Assembly: GCA_024220505.1 (NCBI GenBank)
Contig: JAKZZE010000014.1
Location: 930,001 to 994,000, forward strand
Reading direction: 5' to 3'
Length of the DNA stretch: 64,000 bases
Source of the DNA: Rhizopus arrhizus
Taxonomy: Eukaryota > Mucoromycota > Mucoromycetes > Mucorales > Rhizopodaceae
The notes below the pieces were generated by a model. It did not search any database and had not been told where the DNA came from. It was given only the letters and a program-made list of their open reading frames with translations. Positions 11,262 through 23,437 of this stretch are shown here, one piece after another. Within the stretch, counting starts at the first letter, position 1. Each line of letters opens with the position of its first letter. A program made the position numbers and the translations under genes.

Positions 11262-11486
11262 TACATATTCATACACAAATTCATACACATACACCGGCTG
11301 GGATTTTACTGTTTCACTAAATTTCAAATTCCTACTGTCATTCAACTCTTTTATTTGCACCTTTTTTTAATTTTTAATTTTTATTTTTTTCCTTTTTCCT
11401 TTTTTTATTTTTATTTTTTTTTTTTTAATTCTATTATATCAACATTATTTAGCTGTAATTTTTCTTTTTTCAAGTGTTATTGTCCG

Positions 11487-14015
11487 ATGGATCCACAATC
11501 ATGTACTGCTATTCTATTAAAACAAGCAGAAGATCCATTTTATATATTAGACAATGAAGAAGAAAAAGATCTAACAGTCAACTTATTATCAACCATGTTT
11601 GGTCACGGTAGATACAAACTATATTTTTTTTTATTATTTGTATTTAATGACTTGTAAAAAAATACAGTTTACAAAGAAACAAGTCTCGAATCTTGTATGA
11701 AGCATATAAAATCACTTTCTTCATCATCCACCATTCTTTTACTCGATTTCGATAATTCAATAACACCCAAATGTCAAGTTGAGATGATTACTCAAGCTGT
11801 AAATAGACTCTCTGAAACAACTATACCTATTGTTGGTAATATTAAGAAATAAAATAATAGTACGATATATTCATAATAAACATAGCTTGCTCTACTATTG
11901 ATGATTCTAACTTTATGATTGAATGTATTCAAGCGGGTGCAGCAGATTATGTATTACATCCGTTACGACCTGATGTGATTAAAACACTCTTTTTGGTAAT
12001 TTATATTATAATTTATAAATACATTTATTAATATGCTCAATAGGCACTTTATCGACATCAAAAGATGGATTTATATCAAGATCATCGTCTTATGTATTCA
12101 AGTACAACACTCAGTACTTCTTCAGTTATGTCACCTACTACACCTACTACCTTACCAACAACTTCAAATCATAACTCAGTTTATTTACCTGATAATATTC
12201 ATGAAAGAATGAAACATTTGATTACAAAAGATATAAAGTAAGCTTATTTATATAAAAAGAATAAGAAATTAAAACAACCACCTAGTATTACAAAAGTCAT
12301 CCTAGACACGTATACAACACCATTTATCAATAACAGCACAACACAATCATTTTCTATTGAACTCACAAGGTTTGTGCTAAAGATAGCAAACAAAGTAGTG
12401 AGCTAATTTAATCTTAAAGTGAACATAAAGAAAACTTGAAAGGAAAAGTATCCTCTTGGGATTTTTGTCCTTTGAGCCTTTCACATCAGGACTTGATTCA
12501 TTGTGTGGTTATTATATTAAATCAAGTGTTTCTATTACCAGGCATGCACCCAATGAACCAAGGTACTTTTTCTCGTGGTATTCATCCCATCTTTATGTAC
12601 TAATTCGATGGGATAGAGCAATTATATGACTTTGTGATTGATTTGTCTAATTTGTATCACGATGACAATCCTTACCACAACTTTTTTCATGCAGTAGACG
12701 TACTTCAATGTATTTATTACTTTCTCTGTCAAATCAATCTATTACCCTTTGCCGATCATTCAACTATTAAAAAACCAAAAGATGATAAAAGACATTGTAT
12801 TCTTAGATCAATCGATATATTTGCTTTATTAATTGCTGCAATCGGTCATGACACAGGTCATCCTGGTGTCAATAATGCATTCCTGGTAAGCATACATCAT
12901 TTGTCGGTTATTAATACTAACCTAAAGTAGATCAGTACTTCATCTCCTTTAGCTTTATTATATAACGATCGTTCAGTATTAGAAAGCTTTCATGCCATGA
13001 CTTTATTTCAACTATTAAAAAAGCATGGATTTGATACTTATTTAGGTGGGGTAGAGTCTAGCCAATACAAAGGTAATCACTAAAAATAAAAATTAGATGT
13101 GTAATAATATTTCTCCCAATGAAGAATTTAGAAAATTAGTGATCACAAGTATATTAGCGACCGATATGTCGTTACACTGTGACTATGTGGCAAAGATCAA
13201 GGAACAGACTAAACGCTTAATGGACAGTCATTCGACAGATTGGGATGAAGCAAGAATTATTGAAGAAAGACTCCTGTTTTGTAGTGGTTTGATGAAATGT
13301 GCAGATATTAGTAATGTGGTAAATAGAAATGATCATTGTAACTAATATAGTTGGTAACACAATTCTATATAAAGGCGCGACCTTTTCCTCGTGCTTTTGA
13401 ATGGGCGCAAATTTTAGTAGAAGAATTTGCGTGTCAAGGTGATCTAGAACGCGAATTGGGATTACCTGTATTACCAATGAATGATAGATCAAAAATTGTA
13501 TTGGAAGATAGTCAAATAGGTTTTATTAAATTTATTGCCCTTGGATTGTTTGAAAGTATCCATGGTTACATGCAAGGTAAAGTTGATTGTCATGGCAATA
13601 TGGATGATCACTTAAACTTTAATTTTTAGATTTATCATTTCCTGTGGAACATATTAAAAAAAATTTATCTGTTTGGGAAGAAAGAAAGAAGGAATTGATT
13701 GATAAAGAACACGAAATCATTGAAGAGACAACAATAGTTCAATCTGCTACTACAATAGGTAAATTGTAAAGTATTCAATACTTGTAGCTGATATAATAAA
13801 TAGTAGAAGATGATAAAGATTATAGACTTGCGTTAAATAACAATGGTGAAACAGAAACAGAATATAAATTACCAATAATGCCACCTGTAGCTATGACGAG
13901 TTTATCCCATGTATATCCAAAAGAGACAACACATCAAAATGAAACAACAATAGAAGATGATTGGCATCCTTCATCTTCTTCAGGTCCTGTTTATTGTCAA
14001 TGTATCATTCAATAA
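11487..14015 (+). CDS. 3',5'-cyclic-nucleotide phosphodiesterase, class I, with N-terminal pseudo-receiver domain (PDE8-like)
   Basis: Hydrolyses cAMP (probably) and so lowers PKA signalling. Twelve exons: 11487-11607, 11668-11835, 11886-11995, 12044-12237, 12286-12369, 12420-12562, 12617-12885, 12931-13050, 13097-13318, 13375-13576, 13630-13758, 13804-14015 (657 aa). Residues about 10-130 follow a response-regulator fold: STILLLDFD, IPIVACST, IQAGAADYVLHPLRPD. The final-strand Lys is replaced by His and the acidic pocket is weak, so phosphorylation is unlikely. The catalytic domain has the metal ligands in HNFFHAVDV and GHDTGHPGVNNAF, then LATDMSLH and KCADISN. REC plus PDE is the layout of animal PDE8. 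The acidic C-terminus ends CQCIIQ. The start ATG is the first in the exon that opens the receiver fold. Confidence 0.92.
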
Positions 14016-15044
14016 CCTTTCTCCCTATTTTCTTTTCTGTATAGATATTTTATAGATTTTATTTGTATATTTTACTCCCCCTCCCCTTTTCCCCTTTTTT
14101 TCCCTCCCTTCTTATTCTTTCACTTTCTCTCTGTCCCTAACATTCACTCCTTCATATATACTTCTTTACCTTCCTTCTTATGTTTATGTGTAATAATAGT
14201 TAATACTATATCAAATGTGTATAGAATATAAATGTTTTAAACATATTCTCATCTATAAATCTATCACTCAAAGAATAAAGAATCTTCACTTTCTTTGTCC
14301 GAGCATTTTATTATAAAAATGTTGAATAAACTTTTATGAATTACAAAAGAAATAGTGTGTAAAGATAAGTTTATGCATAAAAGTTAAGAATTATTTTCCG
14401 GCCTTATCCGATAAAGGTTAATGCAGACAAGTAATACAAAAAATGAATTTACTTTTTGATTGGGTAATATAATCATTGTTTTCATTATTTGAACATTGGA
14501 TATGATTTTTTTTTTTTTCTGGTTGATGATACAATTACCAATAAAAAAAAAAGATAGTATTTATTCAAGACTATGTCATTAAACCAAAATCATAGAATTC
14601 GCACAAAAGTAATGAGGCTTTTACAAATACATTCCTTCTAGTCAAGTCCAAGAGTACACACACCTTTGATTTATCCATCAAAATACATTCTTTGACATTC
14701 ACTGTAAAAAGAGAACTATATTAGATCCACATGTGACCTTGAATGTCAAAGTAAAAATGATTGGCCTCAAATAGACAGAGATAAGCATTTTGAAACCACT
14801 TTTTTTTTTCTGCTTGAATTTTGCTTTAATAAAAACTAATTATCTCGTAATCCTTTTTTTTTTTTTCTTTTTCTTTTACTAAGCTCTTCTTTTTTTTTTT
14901 AAAAAAAAACCTTTTTTAATAACACTTGAGAGAAAAAAAAAGAAAGCAGAGACTTTATATACATTTTATATTCTTTCTTGTTATACATTCAACACCAGCT
15001 AAACATCCTCTCACTTTTTACAAAAGAAAACGATTATAAATAAA
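14016..15044. other. Spacer: PDE 3' region and GLT1 promoter
   Basis: About 1 kb. The first part is pyrimidine-rich (14080-14180). A TATA-like actttatatacatt lies near 14951-14964, about 85 bp before the GLT1 start, with a purine/pyrimidine-rich stretch (14860-14945) upstream. No gene seen. Confidence 0.55.
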
Positions 15045-18000
15045 ATGTCTACTGAAAACAATTCATGGGCTGAAGCCATTCCTCCTGCACAAGCTTTATA
15101 CAATCCGGACTATGAAAAGGATGCTTGTGGTGTTGGTTTCATGGTACACGTCAAAGGTGTACGCTCACACAAGATTCTATCTGAAGCAAGTAATATTTTA
15201 TGCAACATGACCCATCGTGGTGCTAGTGGCGCTGATATTCGTGATGGCGATGGTGCGGGTGTGATGACAGGCATACCACACGAATTCTTTGCCATCGAAG
15301 CCAGCCGTCTCTTGGGCATCTCTTTACCACCCGAGGGTCAATATGCTGTGGGTAACTTGTTCATGAAGGGTGACAATGAATCGATCTCAGAAAGTAAAAG
15401 AGTCTTTGAACAGTTGGCAAGCGCGCTTGACTTAAAAGTGCTCGGTTGGCGTTCAGTGCCTCGTGATTCGACCATCATTGGTCCTGCTGCTAGATCCAAG
15501 GAGCCTGCGATTGAGCAACCCTTTGTCGTCTTGGCCTCTCAAAGATTTGATGAACCTTATTTTGAACGTCAGCTGTATGTCTTGCGCAAACATGCCACTC
15601 ACACTCTCACAATGAAAAAATGGTTTTATGTCTGTTCGCTTTCGAACAAGAACATTGTCTACAAAGGTCAATTGACTCCCAAACAAGTTTATCTTTACTT
15701 TCATGATTTGAATAATGTGTTGTATACAACTCATTTTGCCTTGGTTCATTCTCGTTTCTCGACCAATACCTTTCCTTCTTGGGATCGTGCTCAACCTATG
15801 CGTTGGTGTGCTCATAATGGTAAGTTTGTTTTGAAAAGAGAGGAGAGGATGATGATGACTAAAGTGCTTACTAGGTGAGATTAATACGGTACGAGGAAAT
15901 AAAAACTGGATGCGTTCTCGTGAAGGCGTGATGGCATCTGACAAGTTTGGAGACGAACTCGATTTACTTTATCCGATCATTGAAGAAGGGGGTTCAGACT
16001 CTGCTGCGTTTGATAACGTACTCGAGCTGTTGGTGATCAACGGTGTCTTGACTTTACCTGAAGCTGTGATGATGATGATCCCTGAAGCCTGGCAAAACCA
16101 TGAACAGATGGGTTCTGAAGTCAAAGCATTCTATCAGTGGGCAGCCTCGTTGATGGAACCCTGGGATGGACCGGCCCTATTTACATTTTCGGATGGTCGT
16201 TACTGTGGCGCCTCACTGGATCGTAACGGCCTTCGTCCCTGTCGCTATTACCTGACCTCGGATGACATCATGATCTGTGCCTCTGAAGTCGGCACGATCT
16301 TTATCGACCCAGAGACCGTCATCCGAAAGGGTCGTTTGAAACCCGGTCGAATGTTGCTGGTTGATACTGTCGAGGGCACGGTGGTAGACGACAGGCAGCT
16401 CAAGTTGCATACGGCCGCCAAACGTAATTTCTCAGAGTGGATCAAGAATCAAAACATTGAACTCAAAGAGGTCGTGAACAGTGTCAAAACACAAGAAGAC
16501 AGGTTGGATGAAACCAGTGTCCAAGCTGACCCTCGTCTGAAGGCCTTTGGCTATACCCTTGAACAACTCAACTTGATCATGCTCCCCTTGGCCGTCACTG
16601 GTAAAGAACCTTTGGGATCCATGGGCAACGATACTGCTTTGGCCTGTCTTGCTGAACAGCCTCGAATCATTTATGAATATTTCCGTGAATTGTTTGCTCA
16701 AGTGACCAATCCACCGATTGACCCCATTCGTGAAGAAATCGTCATGTCCCTTCATACCTTTATCGGTCCCAAGGGAAACATTCTGGAGATGGACGAAAGT
16801 CAGTGTCACCAGCTTTCTTTGCCTTCACCCATCTTGTCTATGCAAGAGTTGGCTGCGATCAAGTCCATGCCGAGTGCTTATCCTTCTTGGAAGGTGCAGA
16901 CGATCGATATCACCTTTGCTAAATCAGAAGGTGTCCAGGGTTATGTGAACACACTGGAAAATATCTGCCAGCAAGTCTCTGAGGCGATCCAGGATGGCAT
17001 CAAGATCATTGTTCTCTCAGATCGTGGTGTGAATGCGGAACGTGTGGCGATCTCTTCCTTGATCGCCGCAGGTGGTGTACATCATTACTTGGTACGTAGC
17101 AAGCAGCGTAGCCATATTGCGTTGATTGTCGAAACGGGTGAGGCAAGGGAGGTACATCATTTCTGCGTCCTCTTGGGCTACGGTGTGGATGCGCTCTGTC
17201 CCTATCTGGCCATGGAAGTCATGCTCAAGCTCTGTCGCGAGGGTGCTGTTCGTGAAGGCATGACTTGTGAAAAGTTAATTTATAACTTCAAGAAGGGTGC
17301 TGATAACGGCATCTTCAAAGTCATGTCCAAGATGGGCATCTCCACCTTGGCCTCCTACAAGGGCGCTCAAATTTTCGAAGCCCTCGGTATTGATGACAGC
17401 GTGATCTCTCGCTGCTTTTCAGGCACGTCCTCTCGTATCAAGGGTGTCACCTTTGATATCTTTGCTTTGGACGCCCTGACGTTGCACGAAACAGGTTATC
17501 CTACTCGTAATCAGGTACAGCCTGTCGCTCTTCCTGAATCTGGTGAATATCACTGGCGTGATGGCGGTGCTCCTCATGTTTCTGAACCAAGTGGTATTGC
17601 CAACTTGCAAGACGCCGTACGTGAAAAGAATCAGTCTTCTTATGATGCCTATGCTCGCAGCGCCTATGAAGCCATCAAGAAATGCACCCTTCGTGGCATG
17701 CTTGATTTTGATTATGACAGTGCCAAGCCTATTCCTATCGAACAAGTCGAGTCTTGGGACAAGATCGTAAAGCGTTTTGTGACTGGTGCCATGTCTTATG
17801 GTTCTATCTCAATGGAATCTCATTCGGCTTTGGCGGTGGCAATGAACCGAATCGGTGGTAAATCCAATACGGGCGAAGGTGGTGAAAAGCCAGAACGTTC
17901 CAGGGTACTGGACAACGGTGACTCTCTGCGTTCCTCCATCAAGCAAGTTGCCTCGGGCCGTTTTGGAGTCACGAGTTTCTATCTTTCAGACTCTGATGAA

Positions 18001-21000
18001 TTACAGATCAAGATGGCTCAAGGTGCTAAACCGGGTGAAGGCGGTGAATTGGCTGGTAGTAAAGTATCTGAGGAAATTGCCAGTACAAGAAAGACGACGC
18101 CCGGTATCGGTCTCATTTCGCCTCCCCCTCACCATGATATCTATTCAATTGAGGACCTTAAGCAGTTGATCTATGATTTGAAATGCTCTAACCCTCGTGC
18201 GCGTGTCTCTGTCAAGCTTGTCTCTGAGGTAGGCGTAGGTATCGTGGCTGCTGGTGTGGCGAAGGCCAAGGCGGATCATATCTTGATCTCCGGTCATGAT
18301 GGTGGTACCGGAGCCTCTCGCTGGACAGGTATTAAGTATGCTGGCCTTCCTTGGGAATTGGGCCTTGCAGAGACACATCAAACTTTGGTTCTCAATGATT
18401 TACGAGGCCGGGTCATTGTTCAAACGGATGGTCAGATCAAAACCGGTCGTGATACTGCCCTGGCATGTTTGCTCGGTGCTGAAGAATGGGGATTTGCTAC
18501 CACACCCCTTATTGCCCTTGGCTGTATCATGATGAGAAAGTGTCATTTGGTAAAGATAGAAAGAAAGACTTGAAAAAAAGGCTAACTCGTCTATAGAATA
18601 CTTGTCCCGTTGGTATCGCTACTCAAGATCCTGTATTACGAGAAAAATTTCAAGGCACGCCAGAGCATGTCATCAATTTCTTTTACTACGTTGCAGAAGA
18701 AATGCGTAGTTACATGGCCAAACTTGGATTCCGTACCATTGACGAAATGGTTGGTCGGGCTGATTTGCTCAAGGTCAACGAATCCCTTCGAACCTTCAAG
18801 ACCGCCAACTTGGATCTCTCTCCTATTCTGACACCTGCTTCCTCTCTTCGTCCAAATGTGGCCAACCACTGCATCATCAAACAAAAACACAATTTACACA
18901 TTCGCCTGGATAACTATCTGATTGAAGAAGCGGAGGCTGCTTTATCCAACAAGCAAAGGGTCTACATTGAGGCCGATGTAGTGAATACCGATCGTGCGCT
19001 AGGTTCAACACTCTCGTATCATGTCTCCAAGCGACATGGCGAACATGGTCTTCCGGATGACACGATCCATGTGAAGCTCAAAGGCTCAGCAGGCCAATCG
19101 TTTGGCGCCTTCTTGGCTCCTGGCATCTTTTTGAGCTCGAGGGTGACTCGAATGATTATGTTGGTAAGGGTCTTTCAGGTGGTAAGATTGCGATCTATCC
19201 TCCCAGGAGCTCGATATTCAAACCAGAAGAAAACATTGTTGTGGGTAACGTTTGTCTTTATGGTGCTACTAGTGGTGATGCCTTCTTCCGTGGTGTGGCT
19301 GCTGAACGTTTCTCGGTTCGTAATTCGGGAGCAAGAGCTGTCTGTGAAGGTGTTGGTGATCATGGTTGTGAATATATGACGGGTGGTCGAGTTGTGGTGC
19401 TTGGCAGTACGGGCCGTAACTTTGCTGCGGGTATGTCTGGCGGTATCGCCTATGTTTTGGATCTTACGGGCGACTTCAAGGACAAACAGGTGAATACGGA
19501 GATGGTTGAGCTGGAGACTGTAAACGACGACGAGCGTGTTGCTGAGTTACGCGAGTTGATTGAAGATCATCGTCACTATACTAGCTCTGAAGTGGCTGAT
19601 TCTATATTAAAGAAATTTAATGAATATTTGCCGAAATTCGTCATGGTCATGCCTACAGAGTATCGCGCCATTTTAGAAAAGGAAAGAGCTCGAAAGATTG
19701 AGAGTACGACGATCAAGCCATCCTGTGAAAATGAGGCTCATAAAAAGACGGCCGAACCCTTGGTTGAAGACCTTGAAGACAGTGTCTTGACGGAAGAAGC
19801 CATCTTACTTCGACGTTCAAAACTGGACAAGCTTCGTGGATTTATGAAGTACAAGCGCAAGACGGATCGTTATCGTGATCCTAAGAAGCGTACAGGCGAT
19901 TGGAAGGAGCTTAACGATCGCCTCAGCCGTAGTCAACTTCATGAGCAAGCTGCTCGCTGTATGGATTGCGGTGTACCCTTTTGTCAATCCGACACAGGTT
20001 GTCCGATCGGCAATATCATTCCCAAATGGAATGAGCTTGTCTATAGGGATAATTGGAAGGATGCCTTGGATCGTTTGGTAATGACTAATAATTTTCCTGA
20101 ATTCACTGGTCGTGTCTGTCCTGCTCCTTGTGAAAGCGCATGTGTACTGGGCATCAACGAACCGCCTGTGGCTATCAAGAGTATTGAGTGTGCCATTGTT
20201 GATCGTGGTTTTGATGAGGGTTGGATTGTTCCTGAACCTCCAGCACACTGTACAGGTAAGAAAGTTGCCATTATTGGTTCTGGTCCTGCTGGATTAGCCG
20301 CTGCCGATCAGTTAAATAAGGCTGGTCATCTCGTTACTGTTTATGATCGTAACGATCGTATGGGTGGTCTCTTGGTATATGGTATTCCAAACATGAAGCT
20401 TGACAAGAAAGTTGTTCAACGTCGTATTGACCTCATGGCCGCTGAAGGCGTCACTTTTGTACCTAATGCTCATATAGGTGTGGATGTGGATGCCAATAAG
20501 ATTCGCGATGAAAATGATGCGTTGATTGTCGCCACCGGCGCTACCTGGCCCCGTGATCTCAAAATTCCCGGACGTGAACTGAACGGTATTCACTTTGCCA
20601 TGGAATTCCTTCAGGCCAACACAAAATCTCTTTTGGATAGTGGTCTTCAGGATGGTCATTATCTGAGTGCAAAGGACAAGCATGTGGTTGTGATTGGTGG
20701 TGGTGATACAGGTAATGACTGTATTGGCACCTCTGTTCGTCACGGATGCAAGTCGGTTGTTAATTTTGAACTGCTTCCCCAACCACCCAAGACTCGCGCT
20801 CATGACAATCCATGGCCCCAGTTTGCTCGCGTCTTCAAAGTCGACTATGGGCACAGCGAGGTTCAAGCTCATTTTGGTAAGGATCCTCGTGAGTACTGTG
20901 TTCTCTCTAAAGAATTCGTTGGTGATGGTCAAGGTAACATCAAGGGTATTAAGACTGTTCGCGTCGAGTGGACCAAAGATGAAGCTGGACGTTGGGCTAT

Positions 21001-21346
21001 GAAAGAGATTGAAGGATCTGAGGAATTCTTTGAAGCTGATCTTGTCCTCTTATCTATGGGCTTCTTAGGCCCTGAGGAAGCTATCGTTAAGCAACTGCAG
21101 CTCAAACAGGATGGTCGCAGTAATATTGAAACTGGGAAGGGAAAGTACTCTACGACTATCCCTGGTGTCTATGCCGCTGGTGATTGTCGTCGTGGACAGT
21201 CTTTGATTGTATGGGGTATCAATGAAGGCAGACAATGTGCCCGTGAAGTTGATGCTGACCTTGTTGGAAACACTTATTTGCCAGTAGCAGGCGGTATCTG
21301 GAAACGCACCATGAGGCAGAATTTGGTTGATCCTGTCGTAACTTAA
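15045..21346 (+). CDS. GLT1: Glutamate synthase [NADH] (GOGAT), single-chain; apparent one-base deletion
   Basis: Makes two glutamates from glutamine and 2-oxoglutarate with NADH. Exons 15045-15819, 15875-18549, 18597-21346 (about 2066 aa if the lesion is bridged). A short propeptide precedes the nucleophile Cys of DACGVGF (residue 28), the class II amidotransferase domain. The FMN/Fe-S domain shows [24 protein letters not shown] and the 3Fe-4S cysteines of [15 protein letters not shown], completed across intron 2. The C-terminal beta-like half has Cys clusters ([31 protein letters not shown]), the FAD motif [12 protein letters not shown] and the NAD motif [11 protein letters not shown]. At 19128-19132 the frame shifts: the upstream frame reads on to a stop at 19377-19379 while the conserved protein ([17 protein letters not shown]) continues in the next frame. 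One missing T in the T5 run explains it. Confidence 0.95.
19128..19132 (+). other. Frame disruption in GLT1 at a T5 run
   Basis: Upstream reading frame encodes ...FGAFLAPGI; downstream family sequence [11 protein letters not shown] is in the frame one base off. Six T instead of five would give an uninterrupted protein of family length at this point. No GT-AG intron fits here. Confidence 0.85.
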
Positions 21347-22887
21347 ATGTATAGATGGCTTTTTCTTTTTGTATATAAAATAAAATGTGTTTTATTATAA
21401 AATAGGCTTTTTATATAAAAAAGAAGGGCTTTTAATGAACATTTGGGTTTAACAAAGTATTTCGCGCTTGTAAAAAAAAAAGGTTCATTTGGCTGAATGT
21501 TTTTGATTTAAGATTATACAACCACAACAATATTATGTGAATAGAGCTGTAGTTAACTTGCATGAACCTCAATAAATATACTGCTGCGCTAAGCGTGATT
21601 CAGAAATGTGGGGATAAACATAGAAAAAGGCAATGTGGAGAAAGAAAATTATTTCATTGGATCGTTTATAGAGTAACATATAAAGCATGATACAATATGG
21701 AGAAATCAAGTTTGGGTACGTGAAGCATCTTTAAATGAAAAATTTATTTATTTTTGTAGTCAATAACGATAAAATATATTATTAAAATATATTATTGTTG
21801 TCTTTAAAAATAAAACTAATGAATTAAAAAATGTCTTTGTGCTTCAAGCTCTTTATCTTGCTTGTACATGGCAGCAATACACAGTGTGAAACAAAACAAA
21901 CAAGTAATAGCTCTTTATCTGTTTTTTTTCATCATTATTCTATTAATACGAGATAGCTGCTTGCTGTCTCTTGGCAAGCATCAACAGTTCTAGCCTTTTC
22001 AGTGAGAAAAGCGAATTGGATTGTCAACCGGCCTAACTATTCTTTATGACTTCTAATGTATAAAAATAAAATTCATTTTATATGCATCATCTTCTTGGCT
22101 TTTATTATTGTGAAACTAAAAACTGAAAGAAGCAAAAAGATAGGAAAAAGGATATGTTTGTTATTTGATTAGTTGTTGTTTGAGATAACCAAAGTTGAAT
22201 AATAAACAATTTGTACATTTTGCATGTATTTTTATCTTAAAATACTGGTTAAGCTGAACCACATTAAAGTGATACTTAATGATCGAACATAACCAGAATC
22301 ATATATGCTTCATAATACAGAGAATTCCACATTAGGTGCTCTCGGACATTTTTCTCAGTAAAGTAAATCCACATCTTGTAACAGCGGCATTATTTAATGA
22401 CATAAACAAAGTGACTGCTCTATTTACATATCTAGCATAATCTTTCTGCTGTAAATAGCCATATGCGTGTTCTTAGAATAATGTTTGAACATAGCCTACA
22501 AGGATAGAATAGGTTATACAATCTAACTTAGTTGATTATCTTCTCATCATTTCAATGTGGAATTACTTCAAAATGATGTATTGTGCTACATGACCGACAT
22601 ATGGAGAAAGGGAAGAAAGGAACGAACTCATTGTCTAAATGAATAGCCTTTTTCTGTCACTTCTTTACATCAGATATTAACGTATACTTCACTGCTACTT
22701 TTATAATAAAAAAGTATGTTTTTCATGCTATCAACTATAAAGTATGCCTCTACCGTCGTCATGTGAGAGTAGAATTCCATCAAAAATGGTGTATTGTCTT
22801 GGCTGAATAAAAAAGATGATTTTTCTAATTTTAAACATTGTTTAAAAATAAAATTAAGCTTTTTTTTTTTTTTTTTTTGCTAGCAAG
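21347..22887. other. 1.5-kb gene-free spacer
   Basis: AT-rich, no supported ORF or RNA. An A/T palindromic motif (ataaaatatattattaaaatatattat, near 21769-21794, described only) lies in the first half, and a poly(T) of 18 at 22861-22878 ends it. Confidence 0.5.
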
Positions 22888-22897
22888 TATATAAAGG
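22888..22897 (+). promoter_or_regulatory. TATA box of the small secreted-protein gene
   Basis: TATATAAAGG ends 33 bp before the ATG at 22931, directly after a poly(T) tract. Identical to the element before the secreted-protein gene at 3613. Confidence 0.65.
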
Positions 22898-22930
22898 GTC
22901 GATGGAATAGTTTAACGATTTAGCCATAAA

Positions 22931-23437
22931 ATGCTTCTTCTTCTTCCTGTATTCCTTTTGATTATTTTAAACTTATTCTCCAATACTTTTGCTGCACCAA
23001 CAGAAACATGGAATAAAAGACCATCACAATTTAGAATGCAAGTCTACTCAAGACCTTTTAGAAAAGGCACTGTTCAACATATCAGAACGTACATAGAAGG
23101 TATACATAAAAAAAAAAAAAAAAATAAACACAATAGAAAGCTTACATACAAAATCATTAGCACCTTCTCAAAGCCCATGCTGGAATCTCTCATCTAAAAG
23201 AGTAGGTTCTTATGAGCTTAATGATCCTTTAGTAAAAGTTACCTTTTATCGAGTAAGTAAAAAAAAAAATGTTGGGCTTTGTTTTAATCTTGCTTTTAGT
23301 CTCCGGATTGTAAAGGCTCTCCATCAGCCATTTATAAAAATTCAGCCCTTCCTAGGGATCATGTATTAATTAAAGCCAAATCTGTTTCGATAACAAAAGT
23401 TAAGCCCATTCTATTACAATCAAGAAAGGATCTTTAA
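22931..23437 (+). CDS. Small secreted protein, unassigned
   Basis: Exons 22931-23099, 23137-23252, 23300-23437 (140 aa). Signal peptide LLLLPVFLLIILNLFSNTFA with cleavage expected after the Ala at the end of this span, followed by APTETWNKRPSQF. The mature part is basic, with only two cysteines (PCWNLSS and SPDCKGSP), and ends LLQSRKDL. Intron 1 (36 bp) is almost entirely a poly(A) run. A strong TATA box directly upstream suggests a regulated, highly expressed gene. I do not recognise the family; the terminal RKDL is not a canonical HDEL/KDEL-type signal in context, though RKDL is close enough to be worth noting. Confidence 0.65.

Noticed and set aside
19120..19140. Programmed frameshift in GLT1
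   Set aside because: The site lacks a classic slippery heptamer, and no glutamate synthase is known to need recoding. A missing base is simpler.
15453..20932. Several long antisense or shifted ORFs within GLT1
   Set aside because: Shadows of a highly conserved, GC-richer coding sequence in other frames.
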